A stretch of DNA of 6,506 nucleotides from an uncultured bacterium (GCA_902782905.1 CACZPB010000113.1:1-6506); one strand, 5' to 3'. Shown: positions 1 to 5,936, counted from the stretch's first letter. The notes: generated by a model not told the origin, from the sequence alone. Made by a program: numbers and translations.

Positions 1-39
1 ATAGTAAGAAGTTAATGAACCTGAAATGGGGGTTGTAGT

Positions 40-1323
40 ATGGCAAATGTTGGTGCAATATTTTCAACTCTCGGAAATCCGAATTCACTTATACCGCTAG
101 CAGTAAAAGATATGTCCGCTACTGCAGGTATGACTGCGAGTTCTTTTGTGACAGGCAAAGAAGAAGGACAGGATAGATTAATAGACGAGCTCGGGACACA
201 AGCTTTATGGCTGGGAGGGATTCCGCTTTTTAAGTGGTTATTTGATAAAACAATTTTTAAAGCCTTTGGACTTGACTCAAAATTTGACGTAAGAAATCTT
301 AAAAACAAAGATGTGTTTGAGAAAATTAAGGAATACGCTCCAACAGACGAAATTAAAAAAAATATAGAAAAAATCGGAAATAAACAGGCGACCTTCAAAA
401 ATGTTGCACTTTGGAAATTCTTTGTTGCAACAGGTGCTACAATTGCGACCTATATCGGGTTAACGAGAGCAAAACAGGCTTATACAGAGGATAAAATCAG
501 GAAAAATCTGATAAAAGAGTATGAAGCGAAAAAGAATGATAAAAATAAAAACTCGGACGTAGCTGCATCTAAGCCGACTTTCAAAGGTCTGGGTGACGTT
601 GTTAAAAATTTCGCATTCTCTCCTGTAAAAAATATGTGGATTTTAGACGGTGCTATAACAGGCGAAAGGCTGACAGACTCAAGAACTCCGCAAGAGTTTA
701 TAGGTTACAGTATAAAAGAAGCTTCAACTCTTTGCTTTATGTACTATGCCGGCGGAAAAATTCAAGAATTTTTTGAAAAAAGAGCGGATGCTAAGTATAA
801 AAAGTCAATAGGTCTGGATGCAAGAGTTATTGAAGACGGCTCAGTAAAAGAAGTTTTTGAGAACGGTTCTATTGAAAAAAGTTTAAAAGAGTTTAAAAAA
901 GTTGCCGACTTAAATGATGACGCTAAGCTATACGAATTTTTGCACAAAAATCCTGAAAATGAGATTGTAAAAGTTGCAAAAAAATCAGATATAATATCAC
1001 TTTTGGATGACACAGAAAAAATTGATACAAGAAAATACATCGACCTTGAGGACATTAAGGGGGTAAATAATAAACTGGAAACTCTCTATAAGCAGTACAA
1101 AGAAGCAATAGCGAAAGGCGAAAGTTCGGAAAAATTCTTCCAAGGAGTTAAGAAGTTAAAAAGACATTCTATCCTTATGAATATCGGATGCTGTATCCTC
1201 GCTCTTGGTGTGCTTACTCCTATGGCTATGCTTGGTAAAAGACTTGTCAGTAAAGATGATGCCGAATTCCAAACTAAAAAAGAAATTAGAGAACAGCTGA
1301 TTCAGGAAGGTATAATATCATAA
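40..1323 (+). CDS. Orphan membrane-associated protein, 427 aa, function unknown
   Basis: I do not recognise a characterised family. The ATG at 40 is preceded by a G5 run (28-32) seven bases upstream, a plausible ribosome binding site. The protein has two clear hydrophobic segments, at about residues 122-141 and 378-399, the latter with a Cys-Cys pair. Weaker hydrophobic stretches lie at about 53-68 and 226-239. Between them are Lys/Glu-rich, probably helical regions (81-120, 145-175, 245-375). There is no typical cleavable signal peptide, although the first 35 residues are low in charge and rich in small residues. The centre (about 200-240) carries a GER-LTDSRTPQEF-IGYSIKEAS stretch that could be a family signature. 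I infer an inner-membrane-anchored protein with long cytoplasmic helical parts. Its style resembles uncharacterised proteins I associate with Gastranaerophilales, from memory only. It stands alone on the + strand, convergent with rph. An upstream reading frame may end at the TAA at 13-15. Confidence 0.8.
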   Translation: MANVGAIFSTLGNPNSLIPLAVKDMSATAGMTASSFVTGKEEGQDRLIDELGTQALWLGGIPLFKWLFDKTIFKAFGLDSKFDVRNLKNKDVFEKIKEYAPTDEIKKNIEKIGNKQATFKNVALWKFFVATGATIATYIGLTRAKQAYTEDKIRKNLIKEYEAKKNDKNKNSDVAASKPTFKGLGDVVKNFAFSPVKNMWILDGAITGERLTDSRTPQEFIGYSIKEASTLCFMYYAGGKIQEFFEKRADAKYKKSIGLDARVIEDGSVKEVFENGSIEKSLKEFKKVADLNDDAKLYEFLHKNPENEIVKVAKKSDIISLLDDTEKIDTRKYIDLEDIKGVNNKLETLYKQYKEAIAKGESSEKFFQGVKKLKRHSILMNIGCCILALGVLTPMAMLGKRLVSKDDAEFQTKKEIREQLIQEGIIS

Positions 1324-1346
1324 AATAATAACAACGATAGGAATTG

Positions 1347-1383
1347 GTGTGCGAGGAAACTTTTCCCCGCACACTCTTATCTG
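1347..1383 (+). terminator. Hairpin after the orphan membrane gene, probable terminator
   Basis: Starting 24 bases after the stop codon, GTGTGCG (1347-1353) pairs perfectly with CGCACAC (1368-1374). After an A/C mismatch, GGAA (1355-1358) pairs with TTCC (1363-1366) around a four-base loop. The stem is strong and GC-rich for this sequence. The following bases are T-rich but interrupted (1375-1388), so this is a non-ideal intrinsic terminator or a 3'-end-protecting hairpin. The position right after a lone gene favours termination. Confidence 0.6.
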
Positions 1384-1508
1384 ACTTTGAACATATTAAA
1401 ACTTGTATCAACCCACCTGTAACAGATACGAATGAGGCGGCTTAGTAGTTTATTAATTCAATTTGTAGTATAAATCTGAGAGCCGACAATGTATGAAAAG
1501 TCTTTTTG

Positions 1509-1532
1509 TTTCTTTTTCTTCAGAAAAAGAAA
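1509..1532. terminator. Perfect 11-bp A/T-rich inverted repeat, possible bidirectional terminator
   Basis: The left arm at 1509-1519 (TTTCTTTTTCT) is the exact reverse complement of the right arm at 1522-1532, with only two bases between them. The real loop is therefore probably four bases, with 10 paired. One strand is nearly all pyrimidine and the other nearly all purine. A T5 run follows on the + side (1537-1541). It sits between convergent genes, where a second terminator for either gene is plausible, but the low GC of the stem lowers certainty. Confidence 0.4.
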
Positions 1533-1557
1533 GCCATTTTTGCTGCCTTAAGCATAT

Positions 1558-1577
1558 ACAAAAATACATATTTTTGT
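1558..1577 (-). terminator. Short A/T hairpin just after rph
   Basis: ACAAAAAT (1558-1565) and ATTTTTGT (1570-1577) form an 8-bp perfect stem with a 4-base loop, beginning 7 bases beyond the rph stop codon. It has a T5 run in its descending arm on either strand but only two G/C pairs. It could serve as a weak rph terminator, alone or together with the hairpin at 1509-1532. Confidence 0.4.
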
Positions 1578-1584
1578 GCGTAGA

Positions 1585-2280
1585 TTAGTACATTTCAATT
1601 ATTTTGTTAATACCATTTTTGGCTGTATTAAAGAGTTCAATCATTCTTTCAAACTCGTAGGGTTCACCTTCTGATGTTGTTTGAAAATCTACAATTTTTC
1701 CACTCTTTGTAAGGACAACATTTGAGTCAACTTGTGCGTGAGAATCTTCAGCATAATTAAGATCGAGTTTGATTTCTCCATCTACTATACCAATTGAGAT
1801 TGCGGCTATCGGTTCTATAATCGGGTTTTCTTTAATATCACCTGATGCGATTAATTTTTCAACAGCGTCTTTTAGTGCAAGGTATCCTCCGCAGATGCTT
1901 GCTGTGCGAGTTCCGCCGTCAGCTTGGATTACGTCTGCGTCAATTGTAATTGTCATACCTGACATTTTTTCTAAGTCTACACAAGCTCTAAGACTTCTTC
2001 CGATAAGTCTTTGAATCTCGTGTGTTCTGCCGGAGACTTTGTCTCTTTCTCTTTTGCAGCGTGTATTTGTGGCTGAAGGTAAAAGCGAATATTCTGCTGT
2101 TACCCAGCCTCTGTTGTCATCTTCTTCCATCCATTTAGGCTTTTTTAAATCAACAGATGCTGCGCAAATGACTTTTGTATCTCCGAATTCAACCAAAATT
2201 GAACTAATTGCGTTTTTTGTAAAATTGTGTGTAAACTTTATTGGTCTAAGTTCGTTATTTTCTCTGCCGTCAACTCTCAT
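1585..2280 (-). CDS. rph: Ribonuclease PH
   Basis: RNase PH is a cytoplasmic, phosphate-dependent 3'-to-5' exoribonuclease that trims the 3' ends of tRNA precursors and other RNAs. It acts as a ring of six subunits. At 231 residues the protein is close to the usual length of about 240. It begins with the family's RxDGR start (MRVDGREN). It carries the SGRTHEIQRLIGRSLR helix (83-98), the phosphate-binding GGTRT (122-126) in DVIQADGGTRTASI, and the acidic active-site region LDLNYAEDSHAQVDSN (D173, D179, D185). The usual QGTAE motif near the C-terminus reads QTTSE (200-204), a small deviation. The start at 2280 is chosen because AAGGAGG lies five bases upstream (2286-2292). A start seven codons earlier would put that site inside the gene. 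It lies 38 bases after the JAMM-like gene, so it may be cotranscribed with it. Confidence 0.96.
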   Translation of the reverse strand: MRVDGRENNELRPIKFTHNFTKNAISSILVEFGDTKVICAASVDLKKPKWMEEDDNRGWVTAEYSLLPSATNTRCKRERDKVSGRTHEIQRLIGRSLRACVDLEKMSGMTITIDADVIQADGGTRTASICGGYLALKDAVEKLIASGDIKENPIIEPIAAISIGIVDGEIKLDLNYAEDSHAQVDSNVVLTKSGKIVDFQTTSEGEPYEFERMIELFNTAKNGINKIIEMY

Positions 2281-2285
2281 ATTTT

Positions 2286-2292
2286 CCTCCTT
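2286..2292 (-). promoter_or_regulatory. Ribosome binding site deciding the rph start
   Basis: The - strand reads AAGGAGG followed by five bases and ATG at 2280. This near-perfect Shine-Dalgarno site fixes the RNase PH start and rules out the ATG at 2301, whose reading would run through the site. Confidence 0.85.
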
Positions 2293-2301
2293 AATAAACA
2301 T

Positions 2302-2330
2302 ATTTTAGCATAAATTCTTTATTTGCTTGT
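2302..2330 (-). promoter_or_regulatory. Possible extended -10 promoter for rph
   Basis: The - strand carries TATGC followed by TAAAAT (2302-2307), a match to an extended -10 element (TGN before the hexamer). No good -35 is visible at 16-18 bases. It would start transcription around 2295, just before the Shine-Dalgarno site, giving a very short leader. Because it overlaps the end of the preceding gene, it could be chance in A/T-rich DNA. Confidence 0.3.
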
Positions 2331-3101
2331 ATACTTGCATTTTATTTTTTCTGCAATATTTCTCCACATGTTTTCCATGTTACTGTTCCAAGAACCGTTT
2401 TTTTCAGCATCAACGTTATTCCAATGGATTGCGTATATGTCAGCCATAGAAATTTTAAGTTCATCTTCTTTGTTTAATATTTCGTTGTCAGCATAAGGTG
2501 CTCCGATGCGTGCGTGAACTAAATATTCAGCCTTTTCTCTCAGTACAGGTTCTGTCTGATTAAGGCTTTCTGTTGTAGCGTATGCTTTCGTTGCCAACGC
2601 TCCGCGAATTAATATATTACGGCTGTGCATAAATTTATTGATTACTGAATTTAATAAAGCATTTGTTTTTTCGGGTAATTTTTCAAGTGCGTACATATGA
2701 CTATCCATATCAAATGCAATCATTTTTTTTATATCTTGTTCGAGCATTACCAAATAGTCATTTAGTGATAGCGTTGCTTTATTCGGATGGGAGTGAACAT
2801 ATGTTTTGTTAGCCATCTTTCCCCCCCATTTTGCAATATCGACTGAATACTCGTCCCCATCCATTTCTCCAATGATTGTTTTGTGGTCAATAAGTACTGC
2901 TCGCTCAAAAGGTTTGTGACTGGTGCTTCGTACAGAATCAATAACTCTGTTTTTTGCATAATTCAATGCGGATTTTTCTGTTTGAAAGTTGATAAAACCG
3001 TTTGGGCATACGTATCCGAGTGCCTTAGGGTTAATTTCCCCTTTGGGCAGATTCCAGTTTAATAATGATATTCTTGCAGTTGTTGCTGGTATTTTGCTCA
3101 T
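2319..3101 (-). CDS. Unrecognised protein with a JAMM/MPN-like metallopeptidase signature
   Basis: I cannot name this 260-residue protein. From the ATG at 3101, residues 101-115 read YVHSHPNKATLSLND. This matches the zinc-binding core of JAMM/MPN+ proteins (H-S-H-P, then S-x-x-D; here H103, H105, S112, D115), with one residue fewer between the second His and the Ser than in Rpn11 or RadC. An upstream Glu in IIGEMDGDEYSV (E79) is placed like the JAMM catalytic Glu. I recall similar spacing (HNHP, six residues, S-x-x-D) in JAB-like domains of phage and toxin-type proteins. The part after residue 130 is charged and helical with no motif I know. There is no signal peptide or membrane segment, so it is probably cytoplasmic. 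A TTG three codons upstream (3110) is an alternative start; neither has a strong Shine-Dalgarno site. It lies 90 bases after rqcH and 38 before rph. A metal-dependent peptidase or deconjugase role is inference. Confidence 0.75.
   Translation of the reverse strand: MSKIPATTARISLLNWNLPKGEINPKALGYVCPNGFINFQTEKSALNYAKNRVIDSVRSTSHKPFERAVLIDHKTIIGEMDGDEYSVDIAKWGGKMANKTYVHSHPNKATLSLNDYLVMLEQDIKKMIAFDMDSHMYALEKLPEKTNALLNSVINKFMHSRNILIRGALATKAYATTESLNQTEPVLREKAEYLVHARIGAPYADNEILNKEDELKISMADIYAIHWNNVDAEKNGSWNSNMENMWRNIAEKIKCKYTSK
2821..2827 (-). repeat. G7 homopolymer inside the JAMM-like gene
   Basis: Seven consecutive C on the + strand (G on the coding strand) encode part of Trp92-Gly93-Gly94, about ten codons before the HSHP metal-binding motif. 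Such a run is uncommon in AT-rich DNA, and a one-base slip would remove the predicted active site. The gene is in frame as read here. Confidence 0.8.
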
Positions 3102-3110
3102 TGTTAACAA
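3101..3110. repeat. 10-bp perfect palindrome at the start of the JAMM-like gene
   Basis: TTGTTAACAA is a perfect inverted repeat that abuts and includes the first base of the ATG. It could be an operator or could obstruct the start codon, but short A/T palindromes also occur by chance. Confidence 0.35.
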
Positions 3111-3161
3111 TCTTTTTTAATTTTGTGTATAGTAAAAAATCCCTAAACCAAAAAATTTGCT

Positions 3162-3176
3162 ATTTTGTTACAAAAT
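3162..3176. promoter_or_regulatory. 15-base inverted repeat between rqcH and the JAMM-like gene
   Basis: ATTTTGT-T-ACAAAAT is a perfect inverted repeat with a one-base centre. It lies in the spacer downstream of the rqcH stop and about 60 bases upstream of the next start. On the - strand a T6 run follows 6 bases later, so it could act as a weak rqcH terminator (6-bp stem, 3-base loop). Alternatively it could be a repressor-type operator for the next gene. It shares the TTGTTA/TAACAA core with the palindrome at 3101-3110. No convincing promoter hexamers could be assigned here. Confidence 0.35.
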
Positions 3177-3191
3177 TTGAAGTATTACTGT

Positions 3192-4757
3192 TTATACTAG
3201 TACTTCTTTCTCATTTTTGTATGTGACATATCCCAAGGGTGCTGCCGGAGGTTTTCTGAGGTATTTCCATTTTGTATATATAACACCGACTTTTGAGGGT
3301 TCTTTTGCTGACGAAAATTCTCTTGCAAGTTTGCAGCATTTAAAAATCGTTTCCTCATCCGGCTTCTGACCATTGACTTTCAACAAAATATGAGAGCCCG
3401 CACAAAGCTTTGTGTGAAACCAAAAATCATCGTCTTTGCCGAGTTTGGATACAATATAATCGTTTTGTTTATTGTTTTTCCCTATATAAACGTCAAATCC
3501 GTTAATATTAATTTTTTCAACTGCTGGTTTGGCACTCTGTTTTGACTTTTGTTTTGCAACACCAAGCTCGGATTCTATATCTTCAAGTTGTTTTAGATTT
3601 TGAGCGGTTTCTATGCTATACAAAATGTTTTCCAGATATTCTTTTTCTATATACAAGTTATCAAGCATTTCTTTTGATTTTTCCTGTGTGGTTTTTGATT
3701 TTGTATAAAGTCTGTAATATCTTTGTGCGTTTTCGTTAAGTGTTTTGTTATCATCAAGTTCAATTTTAATGTTTGTACCGTTAATATAGTCAAAAACTTC
3801 TATCTCTTTTTGGTAATCGCATTTTTTGTACAGATTTGCAGTCAGAAGTTCGCCATAAAGTTTGTATTTGTCTGTGTTGTCCCGTTTTTTTAACAGAGTT
3901 GAAATTTTAGATATGGAATTTTTAGCCTTTTTAAGTTTTGGGTTCGTAAGCTCTATAAGCTTAGCTTTTTCAGCTTTTAAATTTAATTCCTCCTGAATTT
4001 TTGAATAATAGTTGTCGAGCATTTCATTTACTGAGTTTTGAGGAACTGCATTCTGGATAAGCTCTTTAAAAAGCGTGTAACGCTCTCCAGATATTGCAGG
4101 TCTGAATACTTCCGTTTTTAAGTACTCTTCAATTTTTGCTTCCGGCAAGTTTTTGAATTGGAGAGTTAGTTCGTTTGATAATATTCTCTCTCCCTCGCCA
4201 TGCGGGAGAGGGCTAGGGTGAGTGGGCAATTTTACTTTAGGAGGATAAATATACTTAAGCCCGCCTTGCAGCTCTCTGTAACGGCTTTTTTCAGAACCCA
4301 CATTATGTGCACACCCTATAATTACCATAGTTTCTCTATCGTACAAAATGAGGTTAGAATGCTTGCCCATAAGCTCAAAACACAGGCAAAGCTGATGTTT
4401 TTGAGATAATTCGTCATACGTTTCAAAATGCAGCTCTAATATTCTCTCACCTTCTATAGTGAGTGCATCGCTTATTTTTGCGCCTTCAATGTATTTTCTT
4501 AAGAGCATACAAAACATTGGTGGTTTTTGTGGGATTACAATATTTCTTCTTTCCTCATTTTCTTTTGACATGAATGCCAAATGGTATATGTTTGGGTAAA
4601 TATTTACATACAGCTTACGACTTTCACCGTTGTTTCGCAGAGAGAAAACAAAATCCCTTCTTGTTGGCTGTTGAATTTTTTGTAATCTTGCGCCTATAAA
4701 AAAATCAATATTTTCAAGCAAAAATGCTCTCATTGTAAGGAAATCTATATTAATCAA
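3192..4757 (-). CDS. rqcH: RqcH / Rqc2-type NFACT ribosome quality-control protein
   Basis: RqcH binds obstructed 50S subunits carrying peptidyl-tRNA and directs addition of C-terminal alanine tails that mark stalled peptides for proteolysis. The family was formerly annotated as fibronectin-binding protein (FbpA). At 521 residues it is somewhat shorter than Bacillus RqcH (about 570). Visible parts in order: NFACT-N, with GARLQKIQQP (22-31), PPMFCMLLRKYIEG (79-92, nearly identical to Bacillus), ER at 104-105 where Bacillus has the functional Asp-Arg pair, and ELMGKHSNLIL (128-138); helical and coiled-coil middle parts (about 250-300 and 345-412) flanking YGELLTANLY (301-310); and C-terminal NFACT-R with VYIGKNNKQNDYIV and DDDFWFHTKLCAGSHILLK (442-460). 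The start is TTG at 4757, supported by the aligned NIDFLTM N-terminus and a G5 site five bases upstream. It overlaps the preceding gene by four bases. Residues 179-192 come from a repeat insertion. Confidence 0.94.
   Translation of the reverse strand: MINIDFLTMRAFLLENIDFFIGARLQKIQQPTRRDFVFSLRNNGESRKLYVNIYPNIYHLAFMSKENEERRNIVIPQKPPMFCMLLRKYIEGAKISDALTIEGERILELHFETYDELSQKHQLCLCFELMGKHSNLILYDRETMVIIGCAHNVGSEKSRYRELQGGLKYIYPPKVKLPTHPSPLPHGEGERILSNELTLQFKNLPEAKIEEYLKTEVFRPAISGERYTLFKELIQNAVPQNSVNEMLDNYYSKIQEELNLKAEKAKLIELTNPKLKKAKNSISKISTLLKKRDNTDKYKLYGELLTANLYKKCDYQKEIEVFDYINGTNIKIELDDNKTLNENAQRYYRLYTKSKTTQEKSKEMLDNLYIEKEYLENILYSIETAQNLKQLEDIESELGVAKQKSKQSAKPAVEKININGFDVYIGKNNKQNDYIVSKLGKDDDFWFHTKLCAGSHILLKVNGQKPDEETIFKCCKLAREFSSAKEPSKVGVIYTKWKYLRKPPAAPLGYVTYKNEKEVLV
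4182..4226. repeat. GC-rich palindromic interspersed-type repeat translated inside rqcH
   Basis: CTCTCCC (4188-4194) pairs with GGGAGAG (4204-4210) around a nine-base centre, followed by a G-rich tail (4211-4226). In the rqcH frame it encodes THPSPLPHGEGERI (residues 179-192). That peptide string is familiar to me from spurious or repeat-derived reading frames in many bacterial genomes, where this kind of CCCTC/GAGGG element is dispersed. It is much more GC-rich than its surroundings and interrupts no frame. It sits in the variable linker between the first NFACT-N section and the following helical region, where Bacillus RqcH also has non-conserved sequence. The exact element ends are uncertain by several bases. 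Confidence 0.75.
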
Positions 4758-5029
4758 AATCGCCCCCGATAGAATTGATTTCCGTAATTGGTATAGGTTG
4801 CATTGTTCATATGCCTTGTGTAATTTGAATAATTTCTATATCCTCTGTTTCTTGTAGCAAAATTCGATTGAACTTGCCAATATGGCATATTCTGTTGTCT
4901 GACCTGTGTCCGATAATTGTTTCTGTAGGTTTGTGCCTGCATTGTTTTATATGCGGCAGCGTTTATCGACCCCGCTAAAACAGGAGTTGAAAAGATTGAG
5001 ATTATAAGTAATATTATAAAATTTTTCAA
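4754..5029 (-). CDS. Small secreted Tyr/Asn/Arg-rich protein, function unknown
   Basis: I do not recognise this 91-residue protein. It begins with a clear signal peptide: Lys2, hydrophobic core 4-14, and a likely signal peptidase I site after VLA (Ala19). The mature part of about 72 residues is low-complexity, with ten Tyr, about a dozen Asn, nine Arg and several Gln. It has no Asp or Glu and no Cys, so it is strongly basic. Repeating short units such as YRNY, YTNY and NYSNY appear. It probably ends up outside the inner membrane, perhaps bound to the wall or an anionic polymer. The start is a TTG at 5029, supported by GAGG five bases upstream. Its TGA stop overlaps the TTG start of rqcH (TTGA), indicating translational coupling. 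It lies 67 bases after aroE. Confidence 0.75.
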   Translation of the reverse strand: MKNFIILLIISIFSTPVLAGSINAAAYKTMQAQTYRNNYRTQVRQQNMPYWQVQSNFATRNRGYRNYSNYTRHMNNATYTNYGNQFYRGRF

Positions 5030-5034
5030 AATAA

Positions 5035-5038
5035 CCTC
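5035..5038 (-). promoter_or_regulatory. Ribosome binding site for the TTG start of the small secreted protein
   Basis: GAGG on the - strand lies five bases before TTG at 5029. It supports the non-ATG start, which is also needed to give a complete signal peptide with the basic N-terminus. Confidence 0.6.
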
Positions 5039-5096
5039 GCTGCCCGTTGTTTTTGCCCTCTCTTATGATTCGGAGGCTCTTTGCCCTGAATTTTAT

Positions 5097-5936
5097 TTAC
5101 AGAGTTTCATATGCCGCAAGCTTCATAGCCTGTGTATCCGGTTTTTTGCCAGTCCAAATCTCTATTGCACGTTCCGCCTGATAAATAAGCATATCCAGTC
5201 CGCCTATTGTTCTCAAACTTCTCTTTTGTGCTTCTTGAATTAGGACAGTTCTTATCGGATTGTAAACGATATCGTAAACTATTGTATTCGGATTTAATCT
5301 GTCCAAATCTGCGCGCTCAAGAGGCATCTGATCTGCCATATATCCTTTCATACCGATAGGAGTGGCATTCACGACAATTGATGTTCCGCTTAAATCTCTG
5401 ATATTTTGAATTTGATAAACATTAAACTCTATTTCCGGAAATTTTGAGCGTACATAATTGAGTGTTTGTTGAGAATTTATTATATTTCTTGAGTAAAAAT
5501 CAATGGAGCTGACGCCTTTTTCTGCAAGTCCGACAACAGCCGCTCTGGAAGCACCGCCGGTTCCCAGTATGCTTGCGTTTTTCCCTTTTAAATCCACAGT
5601 ATCAGGAATTGCTTTTTTGAACCCGTAAATATCCGTGTTATACCCAAAGAAGCTCTTATCTTCTCTTATCTTAACGGTGTTAACGCATCCGGCAATGTTC
5701 GCATAATCATCAATGTCGTCCAAAAACAGCGACATTGGCACTTTTAATGGAATGGTTACATTAAATCCGTTGTATCCGTTTGTTTTAAGATACTTAATCC
5801 TTGCAATCAAGTCCTCCGGCGGAGTTTCTAAAACGTCGTAAGAACAGTCAAGCCCTATACTTTCAAGTCCGGCTTTTTGAATAACAGCAGAAATTGAATG
5901 TCCCAAGGGATAGCCGATTATACCAAGTTTGTACAT
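5097..5936 (-). CDS. aroE: Shikimate dehydrogenase (NADP-dependent)
   Basis: AroE reduces 3-dehydroshikimate to shikimate with NADPH, the fourth step of the chorismate pathway to aromatic amino acids, in the cytoplasm. The 279 residues match the family length. Substrate-site residues are all present: Ser14 and Ser16 in GYPLGHSIS, catalytic Lys65 in NVTIPLK, Asn86 in CVNTV, Asp102 in YNTD, and Gln253 in GGLDMLIYQAE. The dinucleotide-binding GTGGASRA loop is at 125-132, with Ser149-Arg150 positioned to bind the NADP phosphate, and NATPIGM is at 190-196. The ATG at 5936 has AGGAGAG four bases upstream. It follows mutS2 by 53 bases, and that gap contains a good promoter, so it can be transcribed independently and may drive the genes after it. 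Confidence 0.97.
   Translation of the reverse strand: MYKLGIIGYPLGHSISAVIQKAGLESIGLDCSYDVLETPPEDLIARIKYLKTNGYNGFNVTIPLKVPMSLFLDDIDDYANIAGCVNTVKIREDKSFFGYNTDIYGFKKAIPDTVDLKGKNASILGTGGASRAAVVGLAEKGVSSIDFYSRNIINSQQTLNYVRSKFPEIEFNVYQIQNIRDLSGTSIVVNATPIGMKGYMADQMPLERADLDRLNPNTIVYDIVYNPIRTVLIQEAQKRSLRTIGGLDMLIYQAERAIEIWTGKKPDTQAMKLAAYETL

Larger units (their letters stand above)
1324..1584. other. Convergent non-coding region with several hairpins
   Basis: This 261-base region separates the 3' ends of two converging genes. I find no convincing coding frame; the longest obvious start (ATG at 1432) gives only 13 codons. It contains the terminator-like hairpin at 1347-1374, a long A/T hairpin at 1509-1532 and a short one at 1558-1577. 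Between them CGGCT (1438-1442) can pair with AGCCG (1481-1485), enclosing TTTAT (1449-1453) with ATAAA (1470-1474), a possible weak fold. Most of this is likely 3' untranslated sequence for the two genes. The stretch 1384-1500 is otherwise unexplained. Confidence 0.55.

Noticed and set aside
12..398. 128-codon reading frame on the - strand with a hydrophobic N-terminus
   Set aside because: It lies antisense to the orphan membrane gene, has no Shine-Dalgarno site I could see, and its Ser/Phe/Leu-rich composition is what the complement of a Lys/Glu-rich gene gives.
2281..2301. Upstream ATG start for RNase PH adding seven residues (MFIKEEN)
   Set aside because: The extension runs through a near-perfect AAGGAGG that serves the ATG at 2280, and family members start at the MR-x-DGR motif.
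1769..2308. Two + strand frames opposite rph
   Set aside because: Both are complements of strongly conserved RNase PH sequence; no independent support.
3762..4010. Coiled-coil and Lys-rich middle of rqcH as a separate fused gene
   Set aside because: This is the normal helical and coiled-coil middle of NFACT proteins and carries the conserved YGELLTANLY motif.
4182..4226. Reading the palindrome in rqcH as a terminator or as a frameshift scar
   Set aside because: The RqcH frame and homology continue on both sides, and no T run follows the stem on either strand.
4200..4409. 69-codon + strand frame starting within the repeat in rqcH
   Set aside because: It is antisense to conserved RqcH coding sequence and has no family resemblance.
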